From contig CM057834.1 in the NCBI GenBank assembly GCA_030068075.1, forward strand, positions 92,831,119 to 92,895,118: DNA of 64,000 bases, written 5' to 3'. This stretch comes from Paguma larvata. Lineage: Eukaryota > Chordata > Mammalia > Carnivora > Viverridae. The position numbers and the translations under genes are program-made. This document shows positions 1 to 12,039 of the stretch, piece by piece. Each line of letters opens with the position of its first letter. Positions within the stretch are counted from its first letter, which is position 1. The notes under the pieces are model-generated. The model searched no databases and had not been told where the DNA came from. It saw only the letters and a list, made by a program, of their open reading frames with translations.

Positions 1-439
1 CGAGGCGATGCTACCGATAAAGTAATATGACCTCATGGACTATATTTGCCTTCTTGAGAAGCCAACGCCTATTCAGTATGATTTCAGAGGCATCCTGGGC
101 TTACAATGATCTCTCCCTGCTGCCTTCAGATACTCAGAATTTCTTTAGCAAGACCATCTTTTGTTTCACAATCACAAACTTAATATATGGATGCAATACC
201 CATGCTGGGTTGTGAATCGCAGCCACAGGGGACCTGTTCGGATAAGAGAGTCCTAGATACCTAAAGAGGGTGGGGAATGAGGGAGTCTGGGACTCCCCCT
301 GCCATTTCACCTGTTTTAATCTTTTTGTGTTCTGAAACCTGTGGCCACACCAGATACTTTAGCTACCATTTCAGTCTCTGGAAACTGCCAGGAGACTTAA
401 GAAATGGCAAAAACAAAACAAAGCAAATACACGCAAAGT

Positions 440-690
440 TCAGCCAGTAGAGGGCTGATTAAGTAAAGACCTGTACCTCCAGGCAATGGGAAGCCATGCC
501 ATTTTTAACAAACAAAAAGCAATATGGACGTTCTCCGTATCTTATAGAGAGAAATCTCCAAGATACCTTGAGAAAAGTAAAGGTGATAGGAGGAGGGGTA
601 AACACCCTATATCTGTATGTGGTTATATGTGCATAAAATAATTCTGGAGGAGTACTTAAGAAAACAAGCTGAGAGGCTGAGACTTGATGA
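440..690 (+). mobile_element. Old L1 3'-end fragment (L1M type)
   Basis: aaatctccaagataccttgagaaaag and gtggttatatgtgcataaaa match the end of an old L1 subfamily as recalled. No gene is seen in 1-3,060 apart from this and the next element. Confidence 0.55.
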
Positions 691-1044
691 TGGAGGCAAA
701 TAGGAGCATATCCATGCTGAAGCTTATAAAATTTGAGGCAGCTCCTTTAAGAAAAAGGTTAATTTATGACTACAACATTAGTTGAGAGCCTCGCAAAAGG
801 CCCTTGGTAGGGGCTCTGAAGCTTAATGTTCTCTCAAGCCCCGTGCATGGAATCAAATGCATAAGAAGAACGCTATGAAAACTGTCATAGTAACTATCTG
901 AAGGATCGTATTTTTATCTACGAGGTTGGCAAAGATGAAAAAGTTTTAATAACATGTAGCGAGGGCATGGCATGCCATACATTGCCTTAGTTTGGTCTGA
1001 ATGACCTCCGTGGAGAACGAGTTGCCATTGCCTCCCACGATTAC

Positions 1045-1290
1045 AGATGCACGTACCACTTGACCCAGCCATTCCGCTTCCAGGAATATACCCTACAGGT
1101 GGGCAGGCACGTGTGCAAAGCAACAAAGGCCAAAGTTATTCACTGCACCATCGTTTGTACTGCCAGATTACCGGAACTACCTCCGTAGGAGGCTGGCTAG
1201 ATCACTTGTGCTACCTCCATTCAATAGAATATTGCACAGCTGAAAAATAAACCCGGAAGCTCTTTGGGTACTGATCCTGTAAAACGCTCT
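1045..1290 (+). mobile_element. Old L1 3'-end fragment (L1M type)
   Basis: acttgacccagccattccgc...ccaggaatataccctacagg...tattcactgcaccat pattern, diagnostic of old L1 3' ends; diverged. Confidence 0.6.
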
Positions 1291-1965
1291 TTATATTTTT
1301 AAGCAAAACACACAGGTTTCAAAATAAATCGTGAGCTATCACTGATGTATCTCCTACAAGTGCAGAATGTTTTGGGAAACATTTCACAAACAACTCGCGA
1401 TACTGGAGGGACCAGGGAAGAGAGCTGTTGGCCGGGGAACGAGAGTGAAAGGAAAACTTTTGCACTTCAACATCTTGGAAAATGTCACGGTGCAACTTTT
1501 TCAACATAGGATTTTTGAAAAAGTTAAAACACATTTTTTTTTTTTAATTCCGCAATTCATCCCAGACTCTTAGGAAGCCTGAGGCTACTCAAGTTGCTGA
1601 AGTCCCAAACCTTCACGAGATCAATTTCATGTCGGAGGTGGACCAAACCAGGGTAAAGAAAGATTTGAGAAGATCGGGGCATTCTTTCCTCTCCACTGGA
1701 GGGTAGAGCAGTCGCATTTAAAAGTCTCATTAGCTATTCAATGAGCCAATGAATTTATGACATATTCCTGGGGGTTATTTTCTTAGTGGACCCAATTAGA
1801 TTTCTAGGAAATGATTCTGTAAGTTCCTGGCAGCTATAAATTCTTCTCTGAGCTCCCCATTACAGAGCGTTAGCTCCTTGAAGATTAAGGGACCTCCTCT
1901 TTCCAACTCCCGGAGGAGACAGAAAAGGGCCATGGCAGCCAGTGTTTCTTCTTTTATTTTCCTTT

Positions 1966-1984
1966 ATTTTGGGGGGGGGGGGAT
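1966..1984 (+). repeat. Poly-G tract
   Basis: Simple G run in otherwise unannotated intergenic DNA. Confidence 0.9.
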
Positions 1985-3065
1985 TTAGAGTCGCTTTGCT
2001 AAATTCAAAGAAGACAGGATCCCTTGGGATATGGTTAAAACCTAAACCCGAGGACCCAGCCTAAAAGTCTGAGACGGGGAGAATATTGGATCCTATGTAT
2101 GTGTCATTATTTCTGAAAATAAGAATGCTGTCACCGCTGGAGAGCTGCTAGTTCAGCCATCAAAGACTGAGGGTATATGAGATACCTTGTGTTACTCGTA
2201 AACTATGGATTCCAGGAATGATTTGGAGCCAGGAATGAATTTCAAGGTTGATTTTTTTTTTTTTTTTTTAAGAAGAGTTAAGATTTCCAGAACAAAAAAA
2301 ATCGTGATCTAAAGCATTTATTTCCACAAGATGGTGCTACAGCTTCTGCCACAAAGACGCTCCCATTTCCTTCAGGAGCTAGAACTCCAAAATCTACTTT
2401 TGATGGAAACCAAATCTCTGTTCTGGCGGAGATAGATTTGGGCCAAGAGGGTGAAGGTTGTGTTGGGAGGAATGCCTTCCGCCTCCCTACAGGGAGGTGA
2501 GTGGATGTCTCAAGTCTCCTCCAGCCCCTCCTTTTCCAAAGTGCTGCCCTCACCCCTGTAAGGCGTGTATGTGTGTCAGGAATGGAATCTGGGTATTAAG
2601 GAGTGACACACATGTCCCTGGTCATGGAAATGTATCTCCCACATCCACCCACACTGTGTCCCCAGAGGCAGCTCAAGACTCAGCTCTTCAGGAGAGATTT
2701 CCCTACCCCCATGGCTCACATTAATCATCCATTCCTTTGAATCTCCCTGGAATTATTATTTTTACCTCTCTTAGGGCTTATTAGAGAATGCTTTAGAATA
2801 CTATTTTACCATTTCCTTGTAAGTTGCCCACGTTCTTTTGAGACGGAGTCCACGTCATAATTGCCTTTGTATATTCCATATATAACAAGCATTCTGCCCT
2901 GAATTTATGCACAGTTAATGAGATTGTGAACACAGACAATCTAAAGTAAGTGATCAGTAACCTTGGTGGGTGGCTTGAATCATTAGGAGAACACCAGCCC
3001 CCGTTGGCCAGCGTCTAGGAGCTAGGAATATGATCTCATAAGTCACAACCTCTCTGAAGCTGTTT

Positions 3066-3302
3066 TTGTTTGTTTTTTAATGTGATATTTTATTTAAAAT
3101 TTTTTTCATGTTTATTTATTTTGAGAGAGAGTGCATATGAGCGAGTTGGGGGGAGGGGCAAAGACAGGGAGAGAAAGAATCCCAAGCAGGCGCTTTGCTG
3201 TCAGGGAGAAGTCTGACAAGAGTTCAGTCTCACAAACCATGAGGTCATGACCTGAGCCGAAGAGATGGACACTTAATGGAGTCAGCCATCCAGGCGCCCC
3301 CA
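3066..3302 (-). mobile_element. CAN-SINE
   Basis: Reverse SINE ending ccaggcgcccc, flanked by 10-bp duplications gaagctgttt at 3,056-3,065 and 3,303-3,312. Confidence 0.88.
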
Positions 3303-3355
3303 GAAGCTGTTTGATCATCTCGAAAAGGACTGATTAAACTGTTCTAACTCTTTTT

Positions 3356-3438
3356 CCTTTTTTGTTTTCAAGTTTGTATTTCAATTCCAGTTAATTAACA
3401 TACAATGTAACATTCGTTTCAGGTGTAGAATCTAGAGA
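3356..3438 (-). mobile_element. 5'-truncated L1 3'-UTR fragment
   Basis: Contains the L1 end pattern ttccagttaattaacataca...gtttcaggtgtag, flanked by imperfect aactctttttcctttt copies, so probably a short L1 insertion. Confidence 0.7.
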
Positions 3439-3460
3439 TAACTCTCTTTTTCCTTTTATT

Positions 3461-3687
3461 TTTTTTTTAAATATTTATTTGTTTTTTTATTTGAGAGAAA
3501 GAGAGCCAGCAGGCCAGGGGGAGGAGCAGAGGGAGAGAGAGACAGAGACAGAGAGGGAGACAATCTTAAGTAGGCTCCACACTGAGCGTGAAGCCCAGTC
3601 TGGGGCTTGATCACACAACCCTGGGATCATGACCTGAGCTGAAATCAAGGGTTGGACGTTCAGACGACTGAGCTCCCCAGGCACCCC
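3461..3687 (-). mobile_element. CAN-SINE
   Basis: Reverse SINE with T-rich tail at left, GA-rich region, gggatcatgacctgagctga core and cccaggcacccc head. Confidence 0.85.
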
Positions 3688-4039
3688 TCTGTTTTTCTTT
3701 TTAATCTTTTGCCTCTATGACTTTCATGTCTTCAGTATCCTGGCCTTGAGGGGGCCACGAAGGTAAGAATATTTGTTATCATAAGAAAAATAGGAGAATC
3801 TTCCTGCTAAGGTGAATGGTGTCTCCCTTTCTATTCATTTTTATTTTCGTCTCCATTTTTATGTCTTCGGTTGTGCCTCTGTGCCTTAGCAACCAAAATT
3901 GTGACACGGTGATACATGGCTCTCTCCTTTGTTACCACAATCTCTCCCTAGGGAAGTAAGGCAGGTACACGGAAGCCTAGGTGCACAGTGACAGAAGGCT
4001 ACCCTGGGTTTCTCTATTATAAACAAATACATGCACACA

Positions 4040-4258
4040 GAGGTGCCTGCCTGGCTCAGTCGGTTGAGCAGCTGACTCTTTACTTTGGCTCAGGCCAGGA
4101 TCTCACAGTTCATGGGTTCGAGTCCCACATCTGGCTCCACGCTGACAATGCAGAGCCTGCTTGAGATTCTCTCCCTCCCTCTCTCCCTCCCTGCCCCTCC
4201 TCCACTCGTACTTGCTTTAGCTCTCTCTAAATAAATAAATAAATAAACTTAAAAAAGG
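4040..4258 (+). mobile_element. CAN-SINE
   Basis: Forward SINE: aggtgcctgcctggctcag head, B-box ggttcgagtccc, CT-rich region and (AAAT)n tail. Confidence 0.88.
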
Positions 4259-4294
4259 GAGAAGTACATGTATATAGGAGAAGTACAGAAGTAC

Positions 4295-4432
4295 TGAGCC
4301 TGGGTGGCTCAGGGAGTTCAGCATCCGACTCTTGATCTCAGCTCAGGTTTTGATCTCAGGATCATGAGTTCAAGCCCTGTGTTGGGCTCCACGCTGGGCG
4401 TGAAGCCTACTTAAAACAAAACAAAACAAAAT
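4295..4432 (+). mobile_element. Older, shorter CAN-SINE
   Basis: Forward copy: gcctgggtggctcaggga head, gatcatgagttcaagccc B-box, and an (AAAAC)n tail without the CT-rich stretch. Confidence 0.82.
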
Positions 4433-4722
4433 AGACGTGTATATATTTTATGAATAAATAAGCATGCGTATATTGGGGATGCTTGTTGAGTTTTTTTTAA
4501 TAGAAGGTAGGATAAAAGATGTTTTAAGCCACTGCTACAGATCAGAGTGTCTCCATTATCATTAGGTATCCAAATCAGCAAGGAGCTATTTTTCAATGGT
4601 TCTGCTTGACCCACACCTACAGAATTGAAACTCCAAATATTTTGAGCAAGGGCAAATTCACAAAGCTCATCAGGTGATTGTGATGGGAGCCTCTGGTAAC
4701 CACTGCTTTCACATCAGAGATT

Positions 4723-4948
4723 TCTTTTTTATAATTTTTTTTAATTTTTTTATTTTATTTTTGAGAGACACAGAGACAGAGTGTGAGCAGGGGAAGGGCA
4801 GAGAGAGAGGAAGATACAGAATGTGAAGCAGGCTCCAGACTCTGAGCCGTCAGCACAGAGCCCGACACGGGGCTCGAACTCACAGACCGTGAGATCATGA
4901 CCTGAGCTGAAGTCGGCCGCCTAACGAACTGAGCCACCCAGGTGCCCC
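4723..4948 (-). mobile_element. CAN-SINE
   Basis: Reverse SINE: ttttattttatttttgagag at left and gagccacccaggtgcccc head at right. Confidence 0.88.
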
Positions 4949-5634
4949 TCATATCGAGATTTTTAATCACAGGGGGGTACTTAGCAAACAAACACATCTC
5001 CCGGAGATTTTGCTGACTTGCCAGGTTCACAAGCCATGGGGATAGAGTCAGAGCTCCTCTAAATGGATGGCATCGGTTTTAGTCTCTTTGCAAAACTGGA
5101 CCATCCCCATCCTCCTATTCATCTTCCAAGAATCCTGGGTGGAAATCTTCTGAAACATCCCCAAAATAAACACACGCCAAAAAACAAGACAATGAAATAA
5201 AGGCACTTCTGGGGACTACTTACTATGAGGCGGGACAGGTCCCTGCTGCCTCCCCACCAGGGCTGGCCGCCCCACTACCATAGCTGTGACCATTCTGTGG
5301 AAACTCCTGGGCATTCTCAGTATTTACCAGGTGTTTAAGAGACTCAATTTAATAAGATGGAGAGGCATATCTATTTTCCTCTGATACATGCACCAAGCTA
5401 AAGAAATGCCTACAGAGAAATTTCAAAAAAAACCATGAGCCCCCAGGGACCTGGGGAGAGTGGGAAGTCAGGTAACTAGATGATGAGGGGGCTTGTAAGC
5501 CATGCATGCTGAGTTTGCACTTTATACTTCCAGAGATGGGGCTCCTCTGGAGGGTTTTGTTCAGTTTTGTGAGGTATGATTGACAAATAAAATCGCATAT
5601 ATTTAAGGTATACAACTGGATCTTTTGATATTTG

Positions 5635-5825
5635 TATATATATACAAATATATATTGAGAGAATGCCTGCACGTGGGTGGGAAGGGGCAGGAGAGGTCGA
5701 GAGAATCCTAGGCAAACTCCACACCCAGCACGGAGACCTACTAGAGATTCGATCCCACTACCGTGAGATCATGACCTGAGCCTAAATCAAGAGTAGGACG
5801 CTTAACTGAGCCACACAGGTGTCCA
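5635..5825 (-). mobile_element. CAN-SINE
   Basis: Reverse, diverged SINE ending ccacacaggtgtcc; atatttgt copies flank it at 5,627-5,634 and 5,826-5,833. Confidence 0.75.
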
Positions 5826-5989
5826 ATATTTGTGTACACGTCGCAATAGTCCCCCCAGTCAAGCTACATAACATATCCGCCACCTTATACAGTTCACGTC
5901 TCCTTCTTTTTCCTCTCTGGCCTTTCTTCACCAGACCTCATGTGAAGCCCACACTACTGGCCCTTCCCGGAAGGGCTCGGAAGAAGCTT

Positions 5990-6310
5990 GGGCTTCTAGG
6001 TTTACATGTTCCATTTCCGCTGTGGGCATGCCTTTCCTCTATTCCCCTCTCTACCAGGCACAGAGTACTTTTTTAGGACAAGTCAACTCAAACAGCACCT
6101 TATCCATGAAGGTTCCTCTCAGTCCCCAAGCGGTGCTCGGTACTGTATGCGCTCTGCACTCCGTGTGTATCTTAACGCTATCATACTCCCCTACCATCAT
6201 TTGCTACTTGTTTTTCTCCTTGATTAGACTGAGAGTTCCTTGGGGCAGAGACTTGGCCTTTGTCTATCTGGTTTCCAAAAAAAAATGCATATTGAGTAAA
6301 TGAACCTTTT
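5990..6310 (+). mobile_element. L2 (LINE-2) 3' fragment
   Basis: gattagactgagagttccttggggcagagacttggcc...tattgagtaaatgaac, the classic L2 end, diverged. Confidence 0.65.
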
Positions 6311-6405
6311 TAAATGAATGAGGTAATTAGTATTTATACCTCGAATAACACTAAATGTAGGCTAGTTCTAATGTGCAAGGGTGGAGAGAAAAATAAACGG
6401 GGGGG

Positions 6406-6594
6406 GGGTGCCTAGGTGGCTCAGTTGGTTGACCTCTGATTCTTGATTTCAGCTCAGGTCATGATCCCAGGGTTGTGGGATCCAGCCCTGTGTCAGACAA
6501 TAAGCTGAGCATGGAGCCTGTTTAAGATTCTCTCTGTGTCTCTCTCTCTTTCCCTCTGCTCCTCTCCCCTGCTCTCATGCATGCTCTCTCTCGA
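6406..6594 (+). mobile_element. CAN-SINE with microsatellite tail
   Basis: Forward SINE: gtgcctaggtggctcag head and gatcccagggttgtggga core. Its A-rich tail has expanded into the GAAA repeat that follows. Confidence 0.85.
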
Positions 6595-6752
<158 letters not shown>

Positions 6753-7140
6753 CAAATTCTCATTCTCATTTGGGAACGGTTTTCCCATTTGGGAAACCAA
6801 ATATGGGCTCAGAATGGAACAGGATAGCTGAGAACCAGACAGAGCAGTCAAGTCAGGATGGATTTAAAGGAGAAGGAAGGAGAGACCAGGATCAGCTCGG
6901 TTAAGAAAAGAACTGAGTTCAAAAATCACTTCAAAAAGGTTCAAAGGTGAGTCAGGGGATCAGGCAAAAAGCAGAGTCAGAAAAGCCAGAACAGAATTTA
7001 AAGACTAGCACAGGGTCCGCTGCGAGTCAGGGTTCACCAAGTGAGAAATAGTGCAGCCGACGTCAGGGGACGATGGCACCAGGGGCATGTCCAAGTCAGG
7101 GCAGTGACATACCAGGATGTCTTGATGAGCTCCTGCTTTT

Positions 7141-7391
7141 ATTTTATTTTATTTTATTTTGTTTTGTTTTGTTTTGTTTTGTTTTATTTATTTTTTAAAT
7201 GTTTATTTTAAAGGGAGACACAGCACGAGTGGGGGAGGGGCAGAAAAAGAGACAGAATCCGAAGCAGGTTCCAGGCTCCAAGCTGTCAGCACGGAGCCCG
7301 ACGTGGGGCTTGAACACGCAAACTCACGAACCGCAAGATCATGACCGTACTGAGGTCAGATGCTTAACCCACTGAGCCAGCCAGGCGCCCC
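7141..7391 (-). mobile_element. CAN-SINE with TTTTA/TTTTG tail
   Basis: Reverse SINE ending gccaggcgcccc. The tail is (TTTTA)n(TTTTG)n. Flanked by gag(c/t)tcctgctttt duplications at 7,127-7,140 and 7,396-7,409. Confidence 0.9.
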
Positions 7392-7689
7392 TAAAGAGTT
7401 CCTGCTTTTAAAAACAGCCATTTTCATTTCTTTGATGCCCATAACTACACAGGACAGTTCTCTGTTCTTCCCCCTCCACAGCTGGATCTCAAAGGTACTG
7501 TCTCCAGTTAAATGACCCCAAATTCCATAACCTATACTTTTTATTCTCCCATCGAATACAGCTCTCATTGTGAAATAACTTTATGTTGAATCTGCTTACC
7601 TTTCCCAACTCTTATCACCTTGTTATTGTAACTTGCATAACTATCGGGCTCTGTTTGGAAGGGAAACTAACTCATATCACCTTCTACAC

Positions 7690-7900
7690 TTGCAGTAAGG
7701 TGACCTCTGTATGACACCTTACTGAAGCAGGGAGGCAGGTGTTATTAAATAGTATTGTCCTCATTTAAGACATGCGGGAAATGCAGCACAGAAAGGTTAA
7801 GAGGAAGCGCAGGAAGGTTACTTTGCCAAATTTTTGCATTAAGTGGTGAAGGTAGGATTCCAATACACCCCTGTCTGCAACCAAATCCTATCCTCTTGTC
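7690..7900 (+). mobile_element. MIR SINE fragment
   Basis: gtcctcatttaagacatgcgg...cagaaaggttaagagg...ggtaggattcc follows the MIR core order. Confidence 0.55.
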
Positions 7901-8001
7901 ATTGGGTCATTCTCTCCTCACTCTGGGACTTTACAGAAGAAATATAAGCCCTGATTAGGAAGCCCAGGCACCACGAGCAAGCATCAAGAAATGGAAAAGA
8001 T

Positions 8002-8331
8002 GGGGCGCCTGGGTGCCTCAGTTGGTTGAGCCTCCGACTTTGGCTCAGGTCATGATCTCACAGTTCGTGAGTTAGAGCTCCGCGACAGGCTCTGCGCTGA
8101 CAGCTCAGAGCCTGGGGCCTGCTTCAGATTGTGTCCCCTCTCTCTCTACTCCTCCCCTGATTTCAGCTCAGGTCATGATTCCAGGGTCGTGGGATTGAGC
8201 CCTGTGTTGGTCTTCATGCTGAGCATGGAGCCTGCTTAAGATTCTCTCTCTGTCTCTCTCTCTCTCTTTCTCCCTCTGACCCTCTCTCCTGCTTGTGCTC
8301 TGTCTCAAAAAAAAAAAAAAAAAAAAAAAAG
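8002..8331 (+). mobile_element. Two fused CAN-SINEs (second lacks its head)
   Basis: The first copy (8,002-8,159) begins ggggcgcctgggtgcctcag and runs to its CT-rich end without a poly-A. A second copy starts abruptly at tttcagctcaggtcatg (about 8,160) and ends in an A24 tract. Confidence 0.8.
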
Positions 8332-8850
8332 CAAAGAAGGAAGAAAATAATAATAACATAAGAACCATGGTTTGCAGAGTGAAGGGAAGAAGAGAGAAAA
8401 GCCAAGAGGGCTACGTGGGTCCCCCAATGTGTACACCCTGCAGACAGGATGCTCCCTGGGAGGAGCCAACCCCCTAAGGGACAAGTTTTAAGTTGCCCGC
8501 ACCTCCCCCCTGCCTGAAAAGTCAGGTACAGCCTCCTACGCTTCACTCTCTGGACAAGAGCCCAGAGGTCATCAATCAAGGGCGGTGACTTAGGGAAAAA
8601 ATGCCGATAGGTCAGAGCTGGCAGGACAAGAGGAGGTCTGGTCTGTGAGACCTGACGTTCAGAGGAAACGAAGGCACAGAGCTGTCTGTCACCGGCGAGA
8701 ACCAAGTCCAGACAGAGCCGACAGAGGGAACAGCCAGGCTGGTTTCCGAGGCAGCTGCGGCACCTCTGACTACCTCGCCCACTCCTGCAGGCAGCGTGGA
8801 TTAGCAGCGATCAGCGAGTTCGGCCCAAGGATCAGAAATTTACTAACTTT

Positions 8851-8868
8851 GCTCCCCCCCCCCCCCCA
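8851..8868 (+). repeat. Poly-C tract
   Basis: Run of C bases. Confidence 0.9.
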
Positions 8869-8969
8869 GAAATCATAGGCCTCCTCGCACCCTGGCCTGC
8901 ATTTGTCTCTCCTAGCTTAGAATTAGAGACAGTTCTAGTTTAAAGTTTTTGACTTATTGCACTTTTCAT

Positions 8970-9188
8970 TTTTTTTTAATTATTAAGTTTATTTATTTAC
9001 TTTGAAAGAGAGAGAGAGAGAGACAGAGTACAAGTGGGGGAGGGGCAGACGGAAGGAGAGACAGAATCCCGAGCAGGCTCCATGCTCAGTGCTGCGCCCA
9101 CGCCGGCCTTGATCCCACGACCCTGGGATCTTGACTTGAGAGGAAATCAAGAGTCAAGACTTTCAACCACTGAGCCATCCAGGAGCCC
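8970..9188 (-). mobile_element. CAN-SINE
   Basis: Reverse SINE, tail attaagtttatttatttac at left and ccatccaggagccc at right, with imperfect tgcactt(tt/cc)catt flanks. Confidence 0.85.
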
Positions 9189-9189
9189 A

Positions 9190-10239
9190 TGCACTTCCCA
9201 TTCTTAACCTCTCACTGAGCTTATGACACTTGCTAGGCCTGCCCTTATGCACCTGAACTCCTAATTCTGATTTCCTCATTGCTTACCACACCTTCCGCAG
9301 CAGCTGAGAGTAGGCTGTTGAGGGCTTAACCCTTCAGAGTAATAACGACCGCACAGCTCATTCTTTGAGCACAGAGGTGCTTCAGGACTTTATTGGAGAA
9401 GACACCCTTCTACCTTAACGATATTCTATACTAAAGTCTCCTTCAAAAACCTGGTAGGTGGGGTCAGCTGGGATCAATGCAGTGGTCAATGCACAGGGTA
9501 ATCTGGAAATGGTCTAACCCACTTAGAGATTCGGGTTTATAGATCCTGGTGTTCCCAAGAGCAAAACAGCCAGAGAGCATATTCAGATTCTACTTGGTTT
9601 ATTTCCCCATGGAAATCCCCTGGAGTAAGGAGTGGGACTGGAGAGGGGGTGGTGGTTTGAATTAAAAAACAAAACAAAACAAAACAAACAAACAAACAAA
9701 CAAGCATCTCTGTCCCTCTAGGTGAGGGATTCTTACTATGTGTGTGTGGCTGCCCCTTAGAACATTGTGGCATTCTTTGAAATCTATGGAGAGGCATAAA
9801 GAAAGACCCCCCTCAAGTGTGGTCTGTCTCCGAGACCAATAAAACTAAAGTTTCCCTGGAAGAATCAGAAAAAAAAAATAATACAAGCATGAGAAAACAC
9901 ACAGGCCTGAGACACAGACACTCGAACACACACACGCCCTGGGAAGACTACAAAAGGAACGCAGAGGGTAACACACAACAAACTCAACGGAACTTTAAAA
10001 CGACAGAAGCAAACAGATAAGACAGAGAGGAAGGACATGGTCATGCTGTTTTAGAGATGCATGTTTCCAGGCCCTAAAAGATGCAGACAGGTGGACATCG
10101 AGGAAGAGAAAGCAGCTCTAGGGCCCGAACGGAACGCTCACGGACGCACACAGAAACTCAGAGATTCGTAGGCACAGATCGGCCCAAAGATAAACACCCC
10201 ACCCGCAGAAAGCGGAAGATCGCCAGGGGCCAGAGGCCG
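9190..10239. other. Intergenic DNA upstream of the ARHGEF5 CpG island
   Basis: No gene recognised. Contains short (AAAAC)n/(AAAC)n at about 9,666-9,702 and isolated AATAAA-like words on both strands (near 9,390 minus and 9,838 plus) with no supporting exon. Confidence 0.5.
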
Positions 10240-10800
10240 GCTTCGGTGGGGGCCCGAAGCCAACACGGGGGGAGAAACAGCCGGGCGGATCGCAGGCGCG
10301 CACGCGACTCCCCGCGGCGCCCCTGGGTCCTCCGCGGGCCCCGCGCGCCCGGCCCCCGCGCGCCCCGCGCCGCCCCCGCGCGCGCCCCGCCGCGCCGCCG
10401 CCTGCGTCCCGCGCCCCGGGCTCCGCGGCCGGCCCGCCCGCCACTTCCCAGCTCTGACGCGGGAGCCTCCTTCACACCAATGAGGCTCCGGCGCAGCCGG
10501 GCCCTGCCCCTCCCCCAGGAAGGTGTGTCCCCGGTTTCCACACCTGAAACTTCCTAGGAGAGCCAGATCCCTCCCTCCCGTCCGGGCGGGGAGGGGCGGG
10601 CCGCGGGTGGGGCGGCTGGGGCGGCCGGGCCTGCGTTGGGGACGGCCGGCCGGCGCCTGGGACCCGGAGGGGACTCTTGGGCCGAGACGGCATGTGACAC
10701 TGCCCAGGTGGGTGCCCTCCTCCCTCGCAGCTCGGGGCTCCGGGCGGGCGGCTGAGGCGCCCCGGCGGAGGGAAGGGCGGGCCGGGAAGGACGGGGGAAT
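10240..10800 (+). promoter_or_regulatory. ARHGEF5: CpG island, probable ARHGEF5 promoter and noncoding exon 1
   Basis: A dense CpG block of CGCG and CCGCGC runs, with several GC-box (Sp1-like) GGGGCGG cores around 10,590-10,625. It is the only CpG island upstream of ARHGEF5. A consensus donor CAG|GTGGGT sits at 10,708, suggesting a 5' noncoding exon ending at 10,707 that splices to the acceptor at 17,023. No TATA box is evident and the transcription start cannot be placed. Confidence 0.7.
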
Positions 10801-12039
10801 CTAGGCCCTTCACCCCCACCCCCGGGCCAGCCCCGGCTGGGTCCCGGGGCAAGGGCTCCGGAAATGGGGGGCAGGGCAGATAGGAAGAGTTCGGGGTGTG
10901 TGACTGAGTCCCCTGGTCCGAAGAGGAAGGAAGCTAGAGGAAAAGCTCTTGCCTGAAAAAGTTGCTTCCGGCCTGGTCCCCGCCTTGGAAGTGGGCACCC
11001 GGACCCCAGATGTGCCTCGGGCCAATAATCGGGGCTCTCCCTCAGAGTCTTGGCCCTGGGGAAGCCTAACCCCGACAGTGGGAAATAACTCGGGTTTCTT
11101 CTGTGGCCCTTTTCCCTACCTAGAGGTGTTTTGTTGTCTCCCTTTTCTCACCCAGGCCTGGGCCTGCCTTCATTTATCTTCCTATGGATTCGCGTACTGT
11201 GTAAGTCTCAGTACACGCCTCTCCTCTGTTCCACCAAGTGCCTCAACCTGTAAAAATGATTCCTGCCCTGCCCCCACCCTATTTCCCCATAGATCCCAGT
11301 ACTTCCAAGCTTCTGTTAATGGTGACTTTGCATTCTGAAGTTGAGGAGGTGAGATGGGGGTTGGGGTGGCAGGTGCTGGATCATCGCTCCTTCTGAGCAT
11401 CATTTATGGCTGCCTTTCGGCAGGACTGCCCTAGGGGAGCTGCTCCTGACGCCGCTGGGTTTTCAGATCTCGAGCCCTGTCCCCTTCCTGGATCCTGGAT
11501 TCCCAAGACAGATTTGCCTTCCCGTCTACCTAGAAGTGAACTCTGGCCAGGACTCTTGTCAGACTGAGGGGGAAGGGTGTGTCAGACAGACCAGGGAGAG
11601 AGGGTGACTTTCTTTTCCAGTTCCTTCCCTCCTCTGCGCCCCGACTTGCATTCCCGGTCTTGCATCCTTGGCCTCCTCCAGAAGTCCCAGCTCGTAGGTA
11701 AACAGCTCCGAATGTGGCCTCTTTCTCAGACTTGCTGTTTTGGCTCCACCCGGGGCATGAGAGAGCGCCCGGCCGAGGCCCTAGCCAAGTGGGGATCATT
11801 TGTTAACCAATCTGGCTTAACAGAAACTGAGGACATGTCTAGTGAGGGGGTTCTTGGGGGCTGGGGAGGAGGAAGGATGGGGAATATCAATTCTAAGAAA
11901 GACTGTTTGGCAGGAGGACTGCATATGATTATCCTAGTGGGGAGGAGAGAGAGGCCAGGAGGTATGCAGAGGAATCCCTCTTAAAAGAATATAGTCAGGA
12001 GTCCTCATATATTAGGGGTCCCCAGAGTGTATGGCTTCC

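Noticed and set aside
10081..10852. Arg/Pro/Gly-rich open frames over 100 codons on both strands
   Set aside because: Composition artefact of the CpG island; no splice or homology support.
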